A DNA stretch of 64,000 bases, taken from Rhinopithecus roxellana. Its lineage: Eukaryota > Chordata > Mammalia > Primates > Cercopithecidae. The DNA lies in assembly GCF_007565055.1 (NCBI RefSeq), contig NC_044560.1:48101530-48165529 (forward strand), written 5' to 3'. Position numbers and translations under genes: made by a program. Positions 43,593 to 53,700 of the stretch are shown here, piece by piece (position 1 is the first letter of the stretch; every line of letters begins with the position of its first letter). The notes below the pieces were generated by a model. The model was given only the letters and a program-made list of their open reading frames with translations. It made no database searches and was not told the origin of the DNA.

Positions 43593-45650
43593 GCACATGG
43601 GTTTTATTATTGGTTCCCATTTGTTTGGAATTCTTGGTAGAATAAGGTCATTCCTTTTCATCCCTTTCTTCTCTTTTTTTTTTTGTGAGTTTTTACATAG
43701 GACTTGTAGGTCTGTAGTTTGAGCCAGCCTTGCAGACAAGTGAGTTTGCGGTTCTCACTGGACTAGCATCTATACAGACAAACTTTGCTTGGGTCACCAA
43801 TAAAACTGGATAAGTTTCTTCTGTCTAGATTGTTTTGTCTTGAGAGCTTGGCTTTGATTCAGAGAGAGTCTTTTCTCTGGTTTTATGACTGCTGGGGGTG
43901 CTGCCTGCTTTTGGAGGCAGCCAACTGTCAGGTAGGGGTCCTGTGACACGAAGTGCAAAAGCATCACTTTTGACTGACTGTTGCCAGCTCTCATGGGTTG
44001 TTTAAATAGAAATCCTCCTCAACTCCTGGGAAAAACTCCTGTGTCTTATGTATATTCTCATAACAATATGATTTTTTTTTCTCGTGCTTATCTCTTTAAA
44101 TAGTAGAATTTTGCCACAGATGATTTGGGCATTCAGTGGCCACTCTGGGGAATGTTTGAACTTGAACAAAATTGTTCATTTGAGAGATGCTTTAGAAAAT
44201 AAAAGGAATTAAGATTTCTCAGGCCCAATTGGTATCATTTCAAAAATTTAATTAGTATTCAGAGGCCTCAAAACAAAATTCTGAGAAAATGTTGCTTAAC
44301 TAAGAGATTTTTTAATTTTTATTTTTGGCCAAAGCAAGTGAACAATTTGACACACTTAGGTAACAATATACTGTATTTATTTTCCCTAGTAAATCATCTT
44401 CCTCCTTGTCCTCCAGTTACCTCCCTAAAAGTCCAGCTCTACTTTTTTTCTCTATTTTTCAATCTCTCTTCTGCATATCCATGGACACATCTTACCTATT
44501 CACCTTGTCCAGATGCCCTACCTTTTCCTAAAGACTTGTTTAAAGTCCTCAAAATGTCAATTGCCTCTAAACATCTATCATCTTGCCCAGGAGCCAGATA
44601 AAAGCTATCGTAGAATTAAAACCTTGGAGCCAAGCTGAATTAAGAACTATAATTATGAAGTTCCCTAAATCCAGGCATGACCAGCAGCTATTCACAAAGA
44701 ATTTAGAATTGTTTTGAGTGCATATACCCCGTACACACTCAATAGAGTTAACTGATTTATATTCACTTGTACTCATGTTGGTTGGAACCTTAGATACTAA
44801 ATTATTGGTGGTAAAAGAAATGAGACTGACCCAAAAAGGGGTCTGTAGGATCCCCCTTTCCATAATAAATCTGAGAGTCAAAAAATAGGGCTGGAAAGTA
44901 GGACAAAGTTTCCCAAATGCCATACCTGAAACATTTGCAAAAAAAACTAACTGGACTGCAATTAAATCATGCAAACAGAAAAGATGAAACTATAGAACTT
45001 TTTAAGATAGGCTAGAAAATACCATCTAACAACATCTGGTAGTTAAAGAAGATGTTGACGTAACAGCAGCCCTTTCATTGGGGACCTAATAAGAAAACAG
45101 AAGTTAGAATGGAAAGTAAGCCTTTTATCTGAACTACAATACCAGGTAGAACGTCTTGAAAGGGCTCTAGAACAAAATGAGACAGGAACCAAATAAACTT
45201 ACACCTCTGCAGACCAAACAGCTGGGTGGCTAACTTCCTAACAAACTATTAACAAAGATACCTGAGGAAATTGTAAACAGAAGGAAAAATGGAAAAAAGA
45301 TGGTTTCATCTTGGAAAAGAAAAGCCAAGATAAAGAAAAATTTCTCAATTCAGATCAACAAGAGCTCTCCAAGGAAGAAAACAGTGCCCAATGTTCTGCC
45401 TTAGTCTTAAACATACAAGATGAATTAACTGTAAATATAAATGTTCAAACCTCACCACTTCCTGATAGATATATGTACTACTCTTTTTACATTAAACTCT
45501 CCCACCTTTACTCAACTTCTTCCTTGGAGTAAACATACCACACAGACGGTAGGTATTTCAAATAATGCATGGATCCCCTATCTCCTAGGCTTTAACTATA
45601 ACCTCGACCGTGATTGTAAAGCATTTCTTTCTGCTCTGTGATACCACTGT
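43593..45650 (+). pseudogene. ERV gag remnant
   Basis: After the Alu, ERV sequence resumes. A capsid-like part is visible from about 44590 to 45240: in shifting frames it reads like the retroviral Gag capsid core ('aaagaatttagaattgtttt' at 44696 corresponds to the conserved capsid helix region). Several frameshifts and stops break it. The region 43600-44300 should hold matrix and leader but is too diverged to map. Zinc-knuckle motifs were not found. Gag would have been the structural polyprotein. Confidence 0.55.
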
Positions 45651-45899
45651 TGTAAATATAAGAAGAGACTTACTTTGCAAATGGAATTGTAATATTAAAA
45701 GAACACCAAAGGAACAACTTCTTTAGGACTTTGAGGTCTGCTCTGTTCATAATCAAGTTGTGCCTGCTCTGGGTATACCTTTGCTTCTTTCATTATTATT
45801 GATGTATATACCCCATGCAGAGATCTTGAAACTCTGCGGATGAAAAATGCTACTGACATAGGGAAAATAATTGGACAGACCTATTAAAGTTCTACCAAA

Positions 45900-46500
45900 C
45901 TGTTACCCAAACTTCCCTAACATCCCTTGAAGCAGGAGAGAGAAAAAAAAGGACACAAACCTATAGTTGAAGGCTTTTTAGCCAAAGGCCTTCTCATACC
46001 CCAAAGTAGGCCTAGTAATGATCCTGTTCTTCCAGTAAAACAAAACAAAACAAACAAACAAAAACAAAAACAAACAACCAAATGGATAAAGATGTTGATT
46101 AGTTCAAGATCTCAGAGCCATCAGCAGAATTGTAATTCCTCCATTTCTGGTAATATCTAACCTAACTATCATCCTTAGGCCCCTTGCTTCATTATAGTAG
46201 ACATTTGTTTTGCCTTTTTTAGTCTGTCTTTAGTTGAAGACCAAAAAAATATTTTTGCCCTCCCCTGGGGAGGATGACAAAGTATTTGAGTAGTGATGCC
46301 CCAGTTATTCACTGAAATCACCTTCTATTTTTCCCAGGTCCCCAATTAAGACTTAAAAGATCTAAATTTTCCTTATGATTCTGATACAATATGCAGCTGA
46401 TCTACTTTGCTCAGAGAACAAGAAAGACTGTAAAAAGGATACCATTTACTTCCTCATATTTTAAATTGAAAAGGACATACAGTCCTAGAAGATAAAATTA
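45900..46500 (+). pseudogene. ERV pol remnant: reverse transcriptase
   Basis: Conserved RT wording is readable in one frame at a time: the template-binding part at about 45960-46030, the fingers/palm part from 46078 to 46150 and the active-site box near 46390-46400, where the usual YxDD aspartate pair is damaged (an Ala-Ala-Asp-like reading, atatgcagctgat). An A-rich insert at 46036-46080 splits the domain. Frameshifts near 46200-46370. No function possible. Confidence 0.75.
46036..46080. repeat. CAAAA/CAAA-rich insert in ERV RT
   Basis: AAAAC and AAAC units interrupt an otherwise conserved RT codon run between 'ccagtaaaa' and 'ccaaatgg'. Looks like microsatellite growth from a lysine/proline codon stretch. 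Confidence 0.75.
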
Positions 46501-47580
46501 CAATTTTTGCCAAAACATCGTCCGTTATTTAGGACCAGACCCACCTGTGGAGGGAAAAACACAATCTCCTGATAGACTAAAGACCATCAAACTTATTCTA
46601 GACCCCTTGCTGAATGATATTTGAGAGAATTTCTAAGTTTAACTGGATATGGCAGAAGAGCGCCAAATTTTTTCTTAGATTTTCATACTTAATTATGAAT
46701 TAAGTCCTCAGTGAGAGACCTGCTTCTCTGGAAAAGCAAATATGAAAAGGTCTTCTAAAATTTGAAGACAGTTCTTCAACAGCCTCCTTTCTTAGACATC
46801 CCTACCTACAAAATTCCCTTTGGTCTACTTGTGCATGAACAATCTGGACAAGCGCTGAGATTTTAATTCAACTGTGTAGGAGTCACCACAAACTCGCCAC
46901 TTACTATAGCCTCACCCTTGGTCCCATTACAAGTACTTAAGCCCTTGTATATCTTAGGGCAATAGCTGCTGCAACCAAACTCATTCATGCCTCTGATGAA
47001 CTAGTTTGAAGCTCCTTGCCTGACCCCACAGTTTCTCACCTAGCACAGAATTACTACTGATTGAGAACACACTATGTTTCCCAGCCATCTGATTAACTAC
47101 TTAAGAGATTCTGTCACTTTCTCCCTCTCCTATTACTATTTACCACCAAAACACTCTGAGTCTTGCCATTCTCGTGTCCCTAAAGGAAGCAAGGGAAATC
47201 TTATCATTCTCTAACCTCAGTTAGAGAGCTGTCTTTATTTTACTGAGGTGTAGAAGAGACTCTCAGCAAGAACTTGGTCCAAATATTATTTGTTAATGGA
47301 TCACACTTAAATCAGAGGGTAGTAGTTATCAAGCAGGATATGCTATCACTAATTTAAGCTCTTCTTTAGAACATAGTTCTCTACTTCAGGTCAAATAAAC
47401 CTGGATGGCAGAACTTAATGTATTTACTAGAGCATGTAAACTGGCCAAAGACCAAAATGTAAATACATGTATGATAACATGTATGCTTTTGGAGTAATAC
47501 TTGACTTTAAGATGCTTTGAAACAGAAGGTTTCTCATGTCCTCTGACATCCTCATTAAAAGTAGACAAGTTAAGGAATGT
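46500..47580 (+). pseudogene. ERV pol remnant: RT thumb/connection and RNase H
   Basis: 46510-46640 resembles the RT thumb-side motif that follows the active site. The RNase H core is seen from about 47280 to 47520: 'atttgttaatggatcacac' (47288) stands where the first catalytic aspartate motif is expected, and 'gcttttggagtaatact' (47484) matches the part after the third acidic residue. The expected Asp codons are replaced or out of frame. Stops are frequent. Confidence 0.7.
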
Positions 47581-47599
47581 TTAGATACTACTACTTCCT

Positions 47600-48090
47600 A
47601 GTGAGGTAGCCATTATATAGGTTGAGGCCCATAGAAAAAGAGCTGGATTTCATCCAGGTTCCACTCTCCATGGAGTTTATGTTTTAGTTATTATATGTCT
47701 ATTTTCAGTATGTGTTGATGTTGAAGTATTTCCTTGCCAAAAAGCTACAGAACTTATAGTTGCTACAAAGCTGCTTGACTTTTTGTTTCCAACCTGGAGT
47801 ATTCCAATTTTTATATATTGAGTAACTGAGACACACACTTTACAGGAACCATTATAAAAGAACGCTATAAGGAATTATCAAAGCTGAAGACTACACTGCT
47901 TTTTTCCATCCACATCTTTTGGAAAGGCACCCTTAAATTAAAAGTAACATAATTATAAAACCTTTTAATAATCCTTTTTCTTTCTTGACCAAAGGTATTT
48001 CTACTAGCCACTATGCCTGTATGATCCACTCCCTTGGAAACAATCAGTTGTTCCCCTATTAACTGGTACCTAGAAGTGTCATGAATTAAT
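47600..48090 (+). pseudogene. ERV pol remnant: integrase core
   Basis: Between 47640 and 47940 the text follows the gamma-type integrase catalytic core, including 'acacacactttacaggaac' (47830), which corresponds to the DxGTHFTG-type motif with its neighbourhood broken by a stop. The zinc-binding N-terminus is not identifiable. Integrase would have joined viral DNA to the host; this copy is dead. Confidence 0.7.
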
Positions 48091-48099
48091 AGATTTCAT

Positions 48100-49900
48100 C
48101 TTTAATACCAGATTCTGCCCTGTCGCATGAAGACATGGCAAAATACTGCAAGGGACTCACGTACTATGCCCATTTCTACTGCCAATATTTTAAGGCCATT
48201 CTCTCACACATCTACCTAAGCAAAGTTTTCATGACTTGCAATGAGGAGATTTCATCTACTGTAAGAGACATAATAGAAAAACTGCACTCAAACCTCTTTG
48301 GAAGGTACTTTAACAACAAATGCAGGAGTGGAACTCCTGGAAATTAATCCTTGGGTTTCTGTTTCACAATGAAAAAAGCAATACAGAATTCCATACAATT
48401 GGAAGGCTGTTATATGTTAATATGGAACCTCAAACAGGAGTTTCAGAGATTCTCTAGAAGCAGGTGATCTTTGGAAGTAGTCATCTGACCTGAGACCATG
48501 AGAACAATCTTATGACCTCAGATAATGGACAACTTCCCTTTCAGACCAAGACCCCTGTGTAATTCCTGTTTTGTTTTTCATCTGCTTACTTATGAACACT
48601 TACCTTCTCACATTCTATAGAGCCCTGATTGTTGTCCACCCATAATGGCTTCTTTTTTTATTTTAATTCCTCTTTATGATAACGATTAGGTTGGAACATT
48701 CTCATTCAAACTCATTCTTTGATTATTCCAAACCATAGCCCTGCCTTCAACTTTACCAACTTTTGGATATGCCATTAATCAATGGACTCCCATGATATCT
48801 TAGGGCAATTTCAGTCTCACCAAATAAGGCCATAAGGAACTACCGATTGCATTTCCATTTGTACCTACAAGGACAAATGTACTAAAATGAACCAACCTAT
48901 TTGCCAGTGTCCTTCTTTCCCCCAGAAAAGGAATACATTGTTACAATCTATTGATTGGAACTTAGGTAATATAAATTTGAATTCAGCAACTTTCTTAAGA
49001 TGATTGGCCAAATTCTTGCCACTTGAAAGAGACTGATAAAGATAAAAATGTGTGACCAAGCTAAAGTAAAGCATTGATTCTGACCTCATGTCATAAACAA
49101 CTAACTTTTTTCCTAAGTGTCCATGTGCCAGTATCATATACTTTCAGGACTTTCTGGTCATCTTTTCCTCAGACTATTATCTTCTGCACTTTAGAAATAA
49201 TATTCTGAGGCTTGTCAGTACATAGAGATTCTAATTCTGTAAATCACTAGGGCTGGAAATTCTAACTCAGTTGATAGCTCCATCATAAATTCTTCATTTG
49301 GGGGAATTACTTACTCATTGTTTGTGTGAGCAATGAAAGGAATATTCCCAGTGGTGAGACTCAAACAAATGGAAAATATTGAAAGAAACTTAGAACTAGC
49401 TCAGCAGAAGTTATTAATTAATGTGCCCCTTCTGCCTTATATAGAGTACAGATCACTCTCAACTTGTTGGCAGGAGTAATGATGGACAATGTCATGACTC
49501 TAAATTTCTTGTTGGCTAGTCAGGGTGGTGTTTGTATCATTGTTAATATTTCTTGTTTACTTAGATCAATGAAGCAGGCATAGTCAGTAGGCTACACTAC
49601 ACCTTAAAGAAAAAGTGACTTGCTGCTCTAAGATTGATCCTCATTGTCTCTGGGATTCATTCCATTTACCTGAGTTAGGCAATTGGGGTTCCAGGGTTTA
49701 GCTATCTTAGTGGGACTATTACTTATCTTTGTTTTGGTCATAGTGGTTGTAATGCTAGTTCATTATATTCTATCCAGAGTCTTAAATGCTTTTGTGCAGC
49801 AGCTCTCTCATCAAATGATTGTCATAATGATACAGCAGTAAAAAGATCAAGAAGATCTTGTGATACAGTTGACTATGGAGACAAGCAGACAACCTCCCAT
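48100..49900 (+). pseudogene. ERV env remnant (SU and TM)
   Basis: The SU part (about 48100-49400) is barely recognisable. The TM part is clearer: the conserved ectodomain segment with its cysteine motif is near 49480-49560, a hydrophobic membrane anchor near 49715-49790, and a short cytoplasmic tail follows. Frameshifts and stops interrupt each part, so no envelope protein can be made. The frame 48135-48347 (70 codons) is the longest open piece. Confidence 0.6.
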
Positions 49901-49966
49901 AAGTGAAGCTCTGCATTTCTGGTCTTCCTTGAATTGACCAACCTCTTGCAAGTGAGAGAATGACTG

Positions 49967-49977
49967 AAAGGGGGGAC
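49967..49977 (+). promoter_or_regulatory. ERV polypurine tract
   Basis: aaaggggggac immediately precedes the 3-prime LTR start (tgaggg at 49978). In retroviruses this primes plus-strand DNA synthesis. Its position confirms the LTR boundary and orientation. Confidence 0.85.
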
Positions 49978-50849
49978 TGAGGGACATTGTCTGGACAGTG
50001 ACCAGATCATATATGGCAATAGAACACTGACCCCCAACCTCTCAGGCTATTGATCCAGGAAAGCAAATCACGACCTTTGCAACAATTAACCCCAAACAGT
50101 CAGAACTTCATCAATGACTGCCAGCTTTCCTATTTGTGGCTTTCACTTCTAATTCAGGACCAACCAGAGAAAACCAAATATGCTCCCCGTATTAGTCTCT
50201 TTTCACACTGTTGATAAAGACATACCTAAGACTGGGTAATTTATATCAAAAAAATAAAAGAGGTTTAATGGACTCACAGTTCCACGTGGCTGGGGAGGCC
50301 TCACAATCATGGTGGAAGGAGAAAGGTGAAAGGCACATCTTACATGGCAGCAGGCAAGAGAGAGCTTCTGTAGGGGAACTCCTCTTTTTAAAACCATCAG
50401 ATCTCATGAGACTTATTCACTATCATGAGAACAGCACGGGAAAGACTTAGCCCCATGATTCAATTACCTCCCACTGGGTCCCTCCCACAATACATGGGAA
50501 TTATGGGAGCTACAATTCAAGATGAGATTTGGGTGGGGACACAGCCAAATCATATCACTCCCTAAAAAAAATAAAAAATAAAAAAAATCACATAGTATGT
50601 CCCATTTTTATAGCCTGTCTCCAGCTTCCCCATGCCAACAACTTCCAATTAGAGCATCCTGAAGAGTCCCCCTTTTCTGTCTTTCTCTCTCTCTCTTTTT
50701 TAAAAAATTAACTATAAAGCTTTCTTTGCCTCTTCTGCCTGACTTTGAGTCTCTGTCAAATGGAAGTGATGGTGGCTGATTCCTTTGCTATAGTAAGCTT
50801 TGAATAAATAGCCTCTATTTTTCTCATTTTGGTGGTCTGTGTTTCTACA
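49978..50849 (+). promoter_or_regulatory. 3-prime LTR of the class I ERV, split by an MST LTR
   Basis: Two pieces, 49978-50187 and 50563-50849, together about 497 bp, align to the 5-prime LTR. TATA box ctataaag at 50712-50719 and polyadenylation signal AATAAA at 50803-50808 are intact. An A-rich stretch follows the MST insertion at 50563-50590. It ends near tttctaca (50849). Confidence 0.85.
50188..50557 (-). mobile_element. MST-type MaLR solo LTR, reverse orientation
   Basis: Runs from cgtattagtctcttttcac (the usual first T changed to C) to 'cacagccaaatcatatca'. Landmarks: 'tggggaggcctcacaatcat', 'gagacttattcactatcatg', 'attcaattacctcccactgg'. A perfect 5-bp target duplication, ctccc, is at 50183-50187 and 50558-50562. 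Frames on either strand here are not genes. Confidence 0.95.
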
Positions 50850-51454
50850 AGAAAAAAGTAAAATCCTCTTGAAATTGTATACAATGATTAAAAAGACTTA
50901 AAACTTAGAAAACCTCTACAACTATTCCATAGAAAAACTGAGTTATTATTAATATTCAATGAATGATTTTGCTTCATGGTGATATGTTAACACTAAGGTC
51001 AGATAATTTCTTTTTAGCAGGGCTTTGTGAAAGAAGGGCCCTGGGGATCTGAAGGCAGAGATGTTTCTCTCTGAAATGTATGAAAAATAATAAAAGAAAG
51101 TCTGGAAAGAGAGGGGAGTGGATTGCAGTGTATATATCATATACACTGCTCTGAACCCCACAGCACTAGCTACAGACTGAATAATTTCTTGACATTTGTA
51201 CACAAAGCAAGCTGTACTGAGCTCATCCACAGGTGGTGTGCAATTCAGATTTGTTTCATCCGGTAATCTCCGAGATAAACTCTTCTATGGAGTTAAATAA
51301 GTGGTTATATCTTTGCCTGAGAGACCAATGTCAAAATTTCACTGCTTGTATCTTGTTTATTTATACGTTTTTAGGTAAAAAATTTATTATACTGATAAAA
51401 AGAAGATGTTGTACGATAAAGGATGTCATCTTTCAAGAGTCATTATGACAAATT
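50850..51454. other. Unique right flank of the provirus
   Basis: No repeat or exon identified. Frames 50949-51230 (minus) and 51233-51448 (plus) have no domain. Confidence 0.4.
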
Positions 51455-51595
51455 CTTAACACTACAGTCACTGTGTGAGGTAAGTTTGCAACTCCTCTAA
51501 GGTTGCATAGCTTGTAAGTGGCAGCGCCTGGATTTGAACGATGTTTAGTCTGAGCTGTTAACCATGCCGCATAACATCGCCTCTACTGCCCAGTA
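51455..51595 (-). repeat. MIR SINE, reverse orientation
   Basis: 'cactgtgtgaggtaagtttg' (51471), 'agcttgtaagtggcagcgcc' (51510) and 'tggatttgaacgatgtttag' (51530) are reverse MIR. Confidence 0.7.
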
Positions 51596-51609
51596 GGGGG
51601 CACTCATTA

Positions 51610-51720
51610 GCTTGCCCTTCATTTGCCAAGTACCCTTGTGACCTTAAGCAAATTATTAAATTTTCTTAATTTTATGTTTTGAAAGCTGTAAATGTGTAGA
51701 TTGGACTTGAGTAGCTTAGC
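51610..51720 (+). repeat. MIR SINE fragment
   Basis: 'acccttgtgaccttaagcaa' (51632) and 'attattaaattttcttaatt' follow forward MIR. Confidence 0.45.
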
Positions 51721-51721
51721 T

Positions 51722-52231
51722 CAAGGGTCAGCAAACTTTTCTATAAAAAACCCGGTAGTAAATATTTTAGGCTTTGCAGACTATGTGATCTCTGTAACAA
51801 CCAAAGCAGTCATAGAAAATAGTAAACAAATGAGCATTTCTGTATTCAATAAAACTTTGCTGACCAGGTGCAGTGGCTCACGCCTGTAATCACAGCACCT
51901 TAGGAGGCTGAGGTGGGCGGATCGCAGGGTCAGGAGTTCGAGACCAGCCTGGTCAATATGGTGAAACCTCTTCTCTACTAAAAATAGAAAAATTAATTGG
52001 CTGTGGTGGCAGGCGCCTGTAGTCCCAGCTACTCTGGAGGTTGAGGCAGGAGAATCACTTGAACCTGGGAGGCGGAGGTTGCAGCAGTGAACTGAGATCA
52101 CGCCACTATACTCCAGCTTGGGTGACAGAGTAAGACTCCATCTCAAAAACAAAACAAAAAACAAAAAAACTTTGCTTATAAAAACAGGTAGTGGGCGCAT
52201 TTAGCTTGCTGGTTGTATTTGCCAACCCTTG
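51722..52231. mobile_element. hAT-type MITE split by an Alu
   Basis: caagggtcagcaaacttttc at the left and tttgccaacccttg at the right form the terminal inverted repeats. The interior 'taaatattttaggctttgc', 'tattcaataaaactttgct' and 'gcgcatttagcttgctggt' match a widespread non-autonomous hAT family. The Alu at 51862-52165 interrupts it. Confidence 0.75.
51862..52165 (+). mobile_element. Alu element (AluS-like)
   Basis: Full dimer from gaccaggtgcagtggctc to a CAAAA-type tail. Perfect 11-bp target duplication aaaactttgct at 51851-51861 and 52166-52176. The 139-codon minus frame (51781-52200) is antisense Alu. Confidence 0.96.
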
Positions 52232-52284
52232 GTTGACTTCTCTGTACGTAAGCCTCTCTCTTCTTTGATAAGCAGGGAACAATG

Positions 52285-52500
52285 GAAGGAAATTAACATT
52301 GACTTAGCATGTGCTATGAACTAAGCATTGTACTCAAGACTTTTATAGTTATTTCATTTAATCCTCACAATTTAATCTCTATGCTATAGAAAAGAAAGTG
52401 GAGTTTCAGGAAGCTGAAATAGATTGTCCACAATCACACAGCTGGTGGGAAGTACAACCTTCTGACTCCAAAGTCTCTTTCTTCTCATCATAGCAGTTTC
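52285..52500 (-). repeat. MIR SINE, reverse orientation
   Basis: 'catttaatcctcacaattta' (52354), 'caatcacacagctggtggga' (52431) and 'tctgactccaaagtctc' (52461) are reverse MIR. Confidence 0.8.
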
Positions 52501-52584
52501 TCTTCTTTGCCATCCATGTATATGCCTTTCCCAGCATCTCTGGCCACCCTTACTTCTAACTTTATATTAAGAATGTTGAGAAAG

Positions 52585-52810
52585 AAATAATGATAACAGC
52601 AGTTAAACTTTATGGATGGATATTATTCAGTCCTCATGATATATAAATATATGGTTATATCTCCATGAGAATCTCATAAAGCATATTTTCCCCATTTCAT
52701 ATATAGGAAACGTCAAGGTCACAAAATGGAAATTGGCAACTCTAGGAAAAGAACTCACATTTCCTAACTCCTGATTCCCTAACTAGGACTTTATTTCTAG
52801 TCAACATTGT
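52585..52810 (-). repeat. MIR SINE, reverse orientation
   Basis: 'tattcagtcctcatgatata', 'ttttccccatttcatatata' (52686) and 'caaggtcacaaaatggaaa' (52714) are a second reverse MIR. Confidence 0.65.
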
Positions 52811-53595
52811 TTAATTAACACAGGAGAATATTTTCCTTTCTCTGAACCTCTCAAAGTGCAGCTGCCAAGTCAATTCCGACCAGCAGAAGTAGCTGAGACT
52901 GGATTAATGGTTTTGGGGGGAATATCAAATTCAATGCAACAAAATTCTGTTAAAGCAATATGGATTGGTGTCCAGGAAATATCAGAAACTCTTGTGCTTT
53001 GTCAACAACTTGGCTATTAGGCTGACAGCCACCTGGATTTCTCTTTAAGGAGTTCCCCACATGAAAAACGGCTCCTCAGAACATCTGACTCTTAGATTGA
53101 CCAAAGTTCTGGTCAGGAAGAAACCTCTGTCTTTGTTGACAGTTTCCAAAATATAAATACAGAGGCTTGAGGCTAGGAAATCTTTTCATTTTTTAAAGCT
53201 GTGTATTGAAAGAGAGAACCTGGGACTCTTCCCTGGTGACGCTACTGGAAACTTTTCAGTGCTTTTTTTTTTTGCAGCCCCATTAGAGCCAGTTTTCAGC
53301 TTGGATTTCAGGAGCGCTTCTGAGGAAGAATAAGCATGCCTATCTCCCAGTCTTCCCATTTGTGTCCTGGGCCCCTTATGGCTTTGGTCTGTAAGCAGCA
53401 GAGACTGGCTCAGGCTGATAAAGGAGAGGAGAAATTTATTAGATGGTATTGGGCAGCTCATGGAACAGTTGGAAAGCTGCAAAGCAGGTGTGAGGTGAGG
53501 GCTGGAGTGAAATGATCTGATGAGCAAAGTGCTCCCTGATCCTCCAGCATTGCTTGACTATGTCAGGATCTGACATTGCAACCTCAGACATTGAG
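52811..53595. other. Unique sequence, nothing recognised
   Basis: No repeat or exon. The minus-strand frame 53186-53527 (113 codons) is serine-rich and has no domain I know. Confidence 0.4.
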
Positions 53596-53700
53596 GTGGG
53601 AGAAAGGGAGGATAGGAGAGGAGAGGGGAGGAGACGGAAGGGAAGGGTAAGAGAGGGGAAGGGAGAAGAGAGCAGAAGGGCAACGCAAGGAGAGAGATGT
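53596..53700. repeat. GA-rich polypurine tract
   Basis: About 100 bp of almost pure purine (gggaga, ggagagg, gaaggg units) with very few pyrimidines on the plus strand. Such tracts can form triplex (H-DNA). Confidence 0.9.

Larger units (their letters stand above)
42600..50849 (+). mobile_element. Degenerate class I endogenous retrovirus (provirus)
   Basis: A full provirus layout can be read: 5-prime LTR (42600-43043), leader, gag, pol (RT, RNase H, integrase), env, polypurine tract and 3-prime LTR (49978-50849). Coding order and pol/env wording are gamma-type (class I). All reading frames are broken by stops and frameshifts, so no viral product is possible. An Alu with a TTTTA array sits in the leader (43255-43592) and an MST LTR sits inside the 3-prime LTR. 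The two LTRs differ at roughly a quarter of positions by eye, implying an old, pre-simian insertion. The family name is not determined. Flanking bases (agat before, agaa after) are only a partial target duplication. Confidence 0.88.

Noticed and set aside
44567..44974. 135-codon minus-strand frame
   Set aside because: Antisense to ERV gag remnant; the gag-like signal is on the plus strand.
48100..49900. Possibility of a preserved (domesticated) env gene
   Set aside because: Stops and frameshifts interrupt both SU and TM parts; the longest open piece is about 70 codons.
51471..51490. GAGGTAAGT donor-like site
   Set aside because: It is the normal MIR reverse-complement wording (tgaggtaggt) and needs no exon to explain it.
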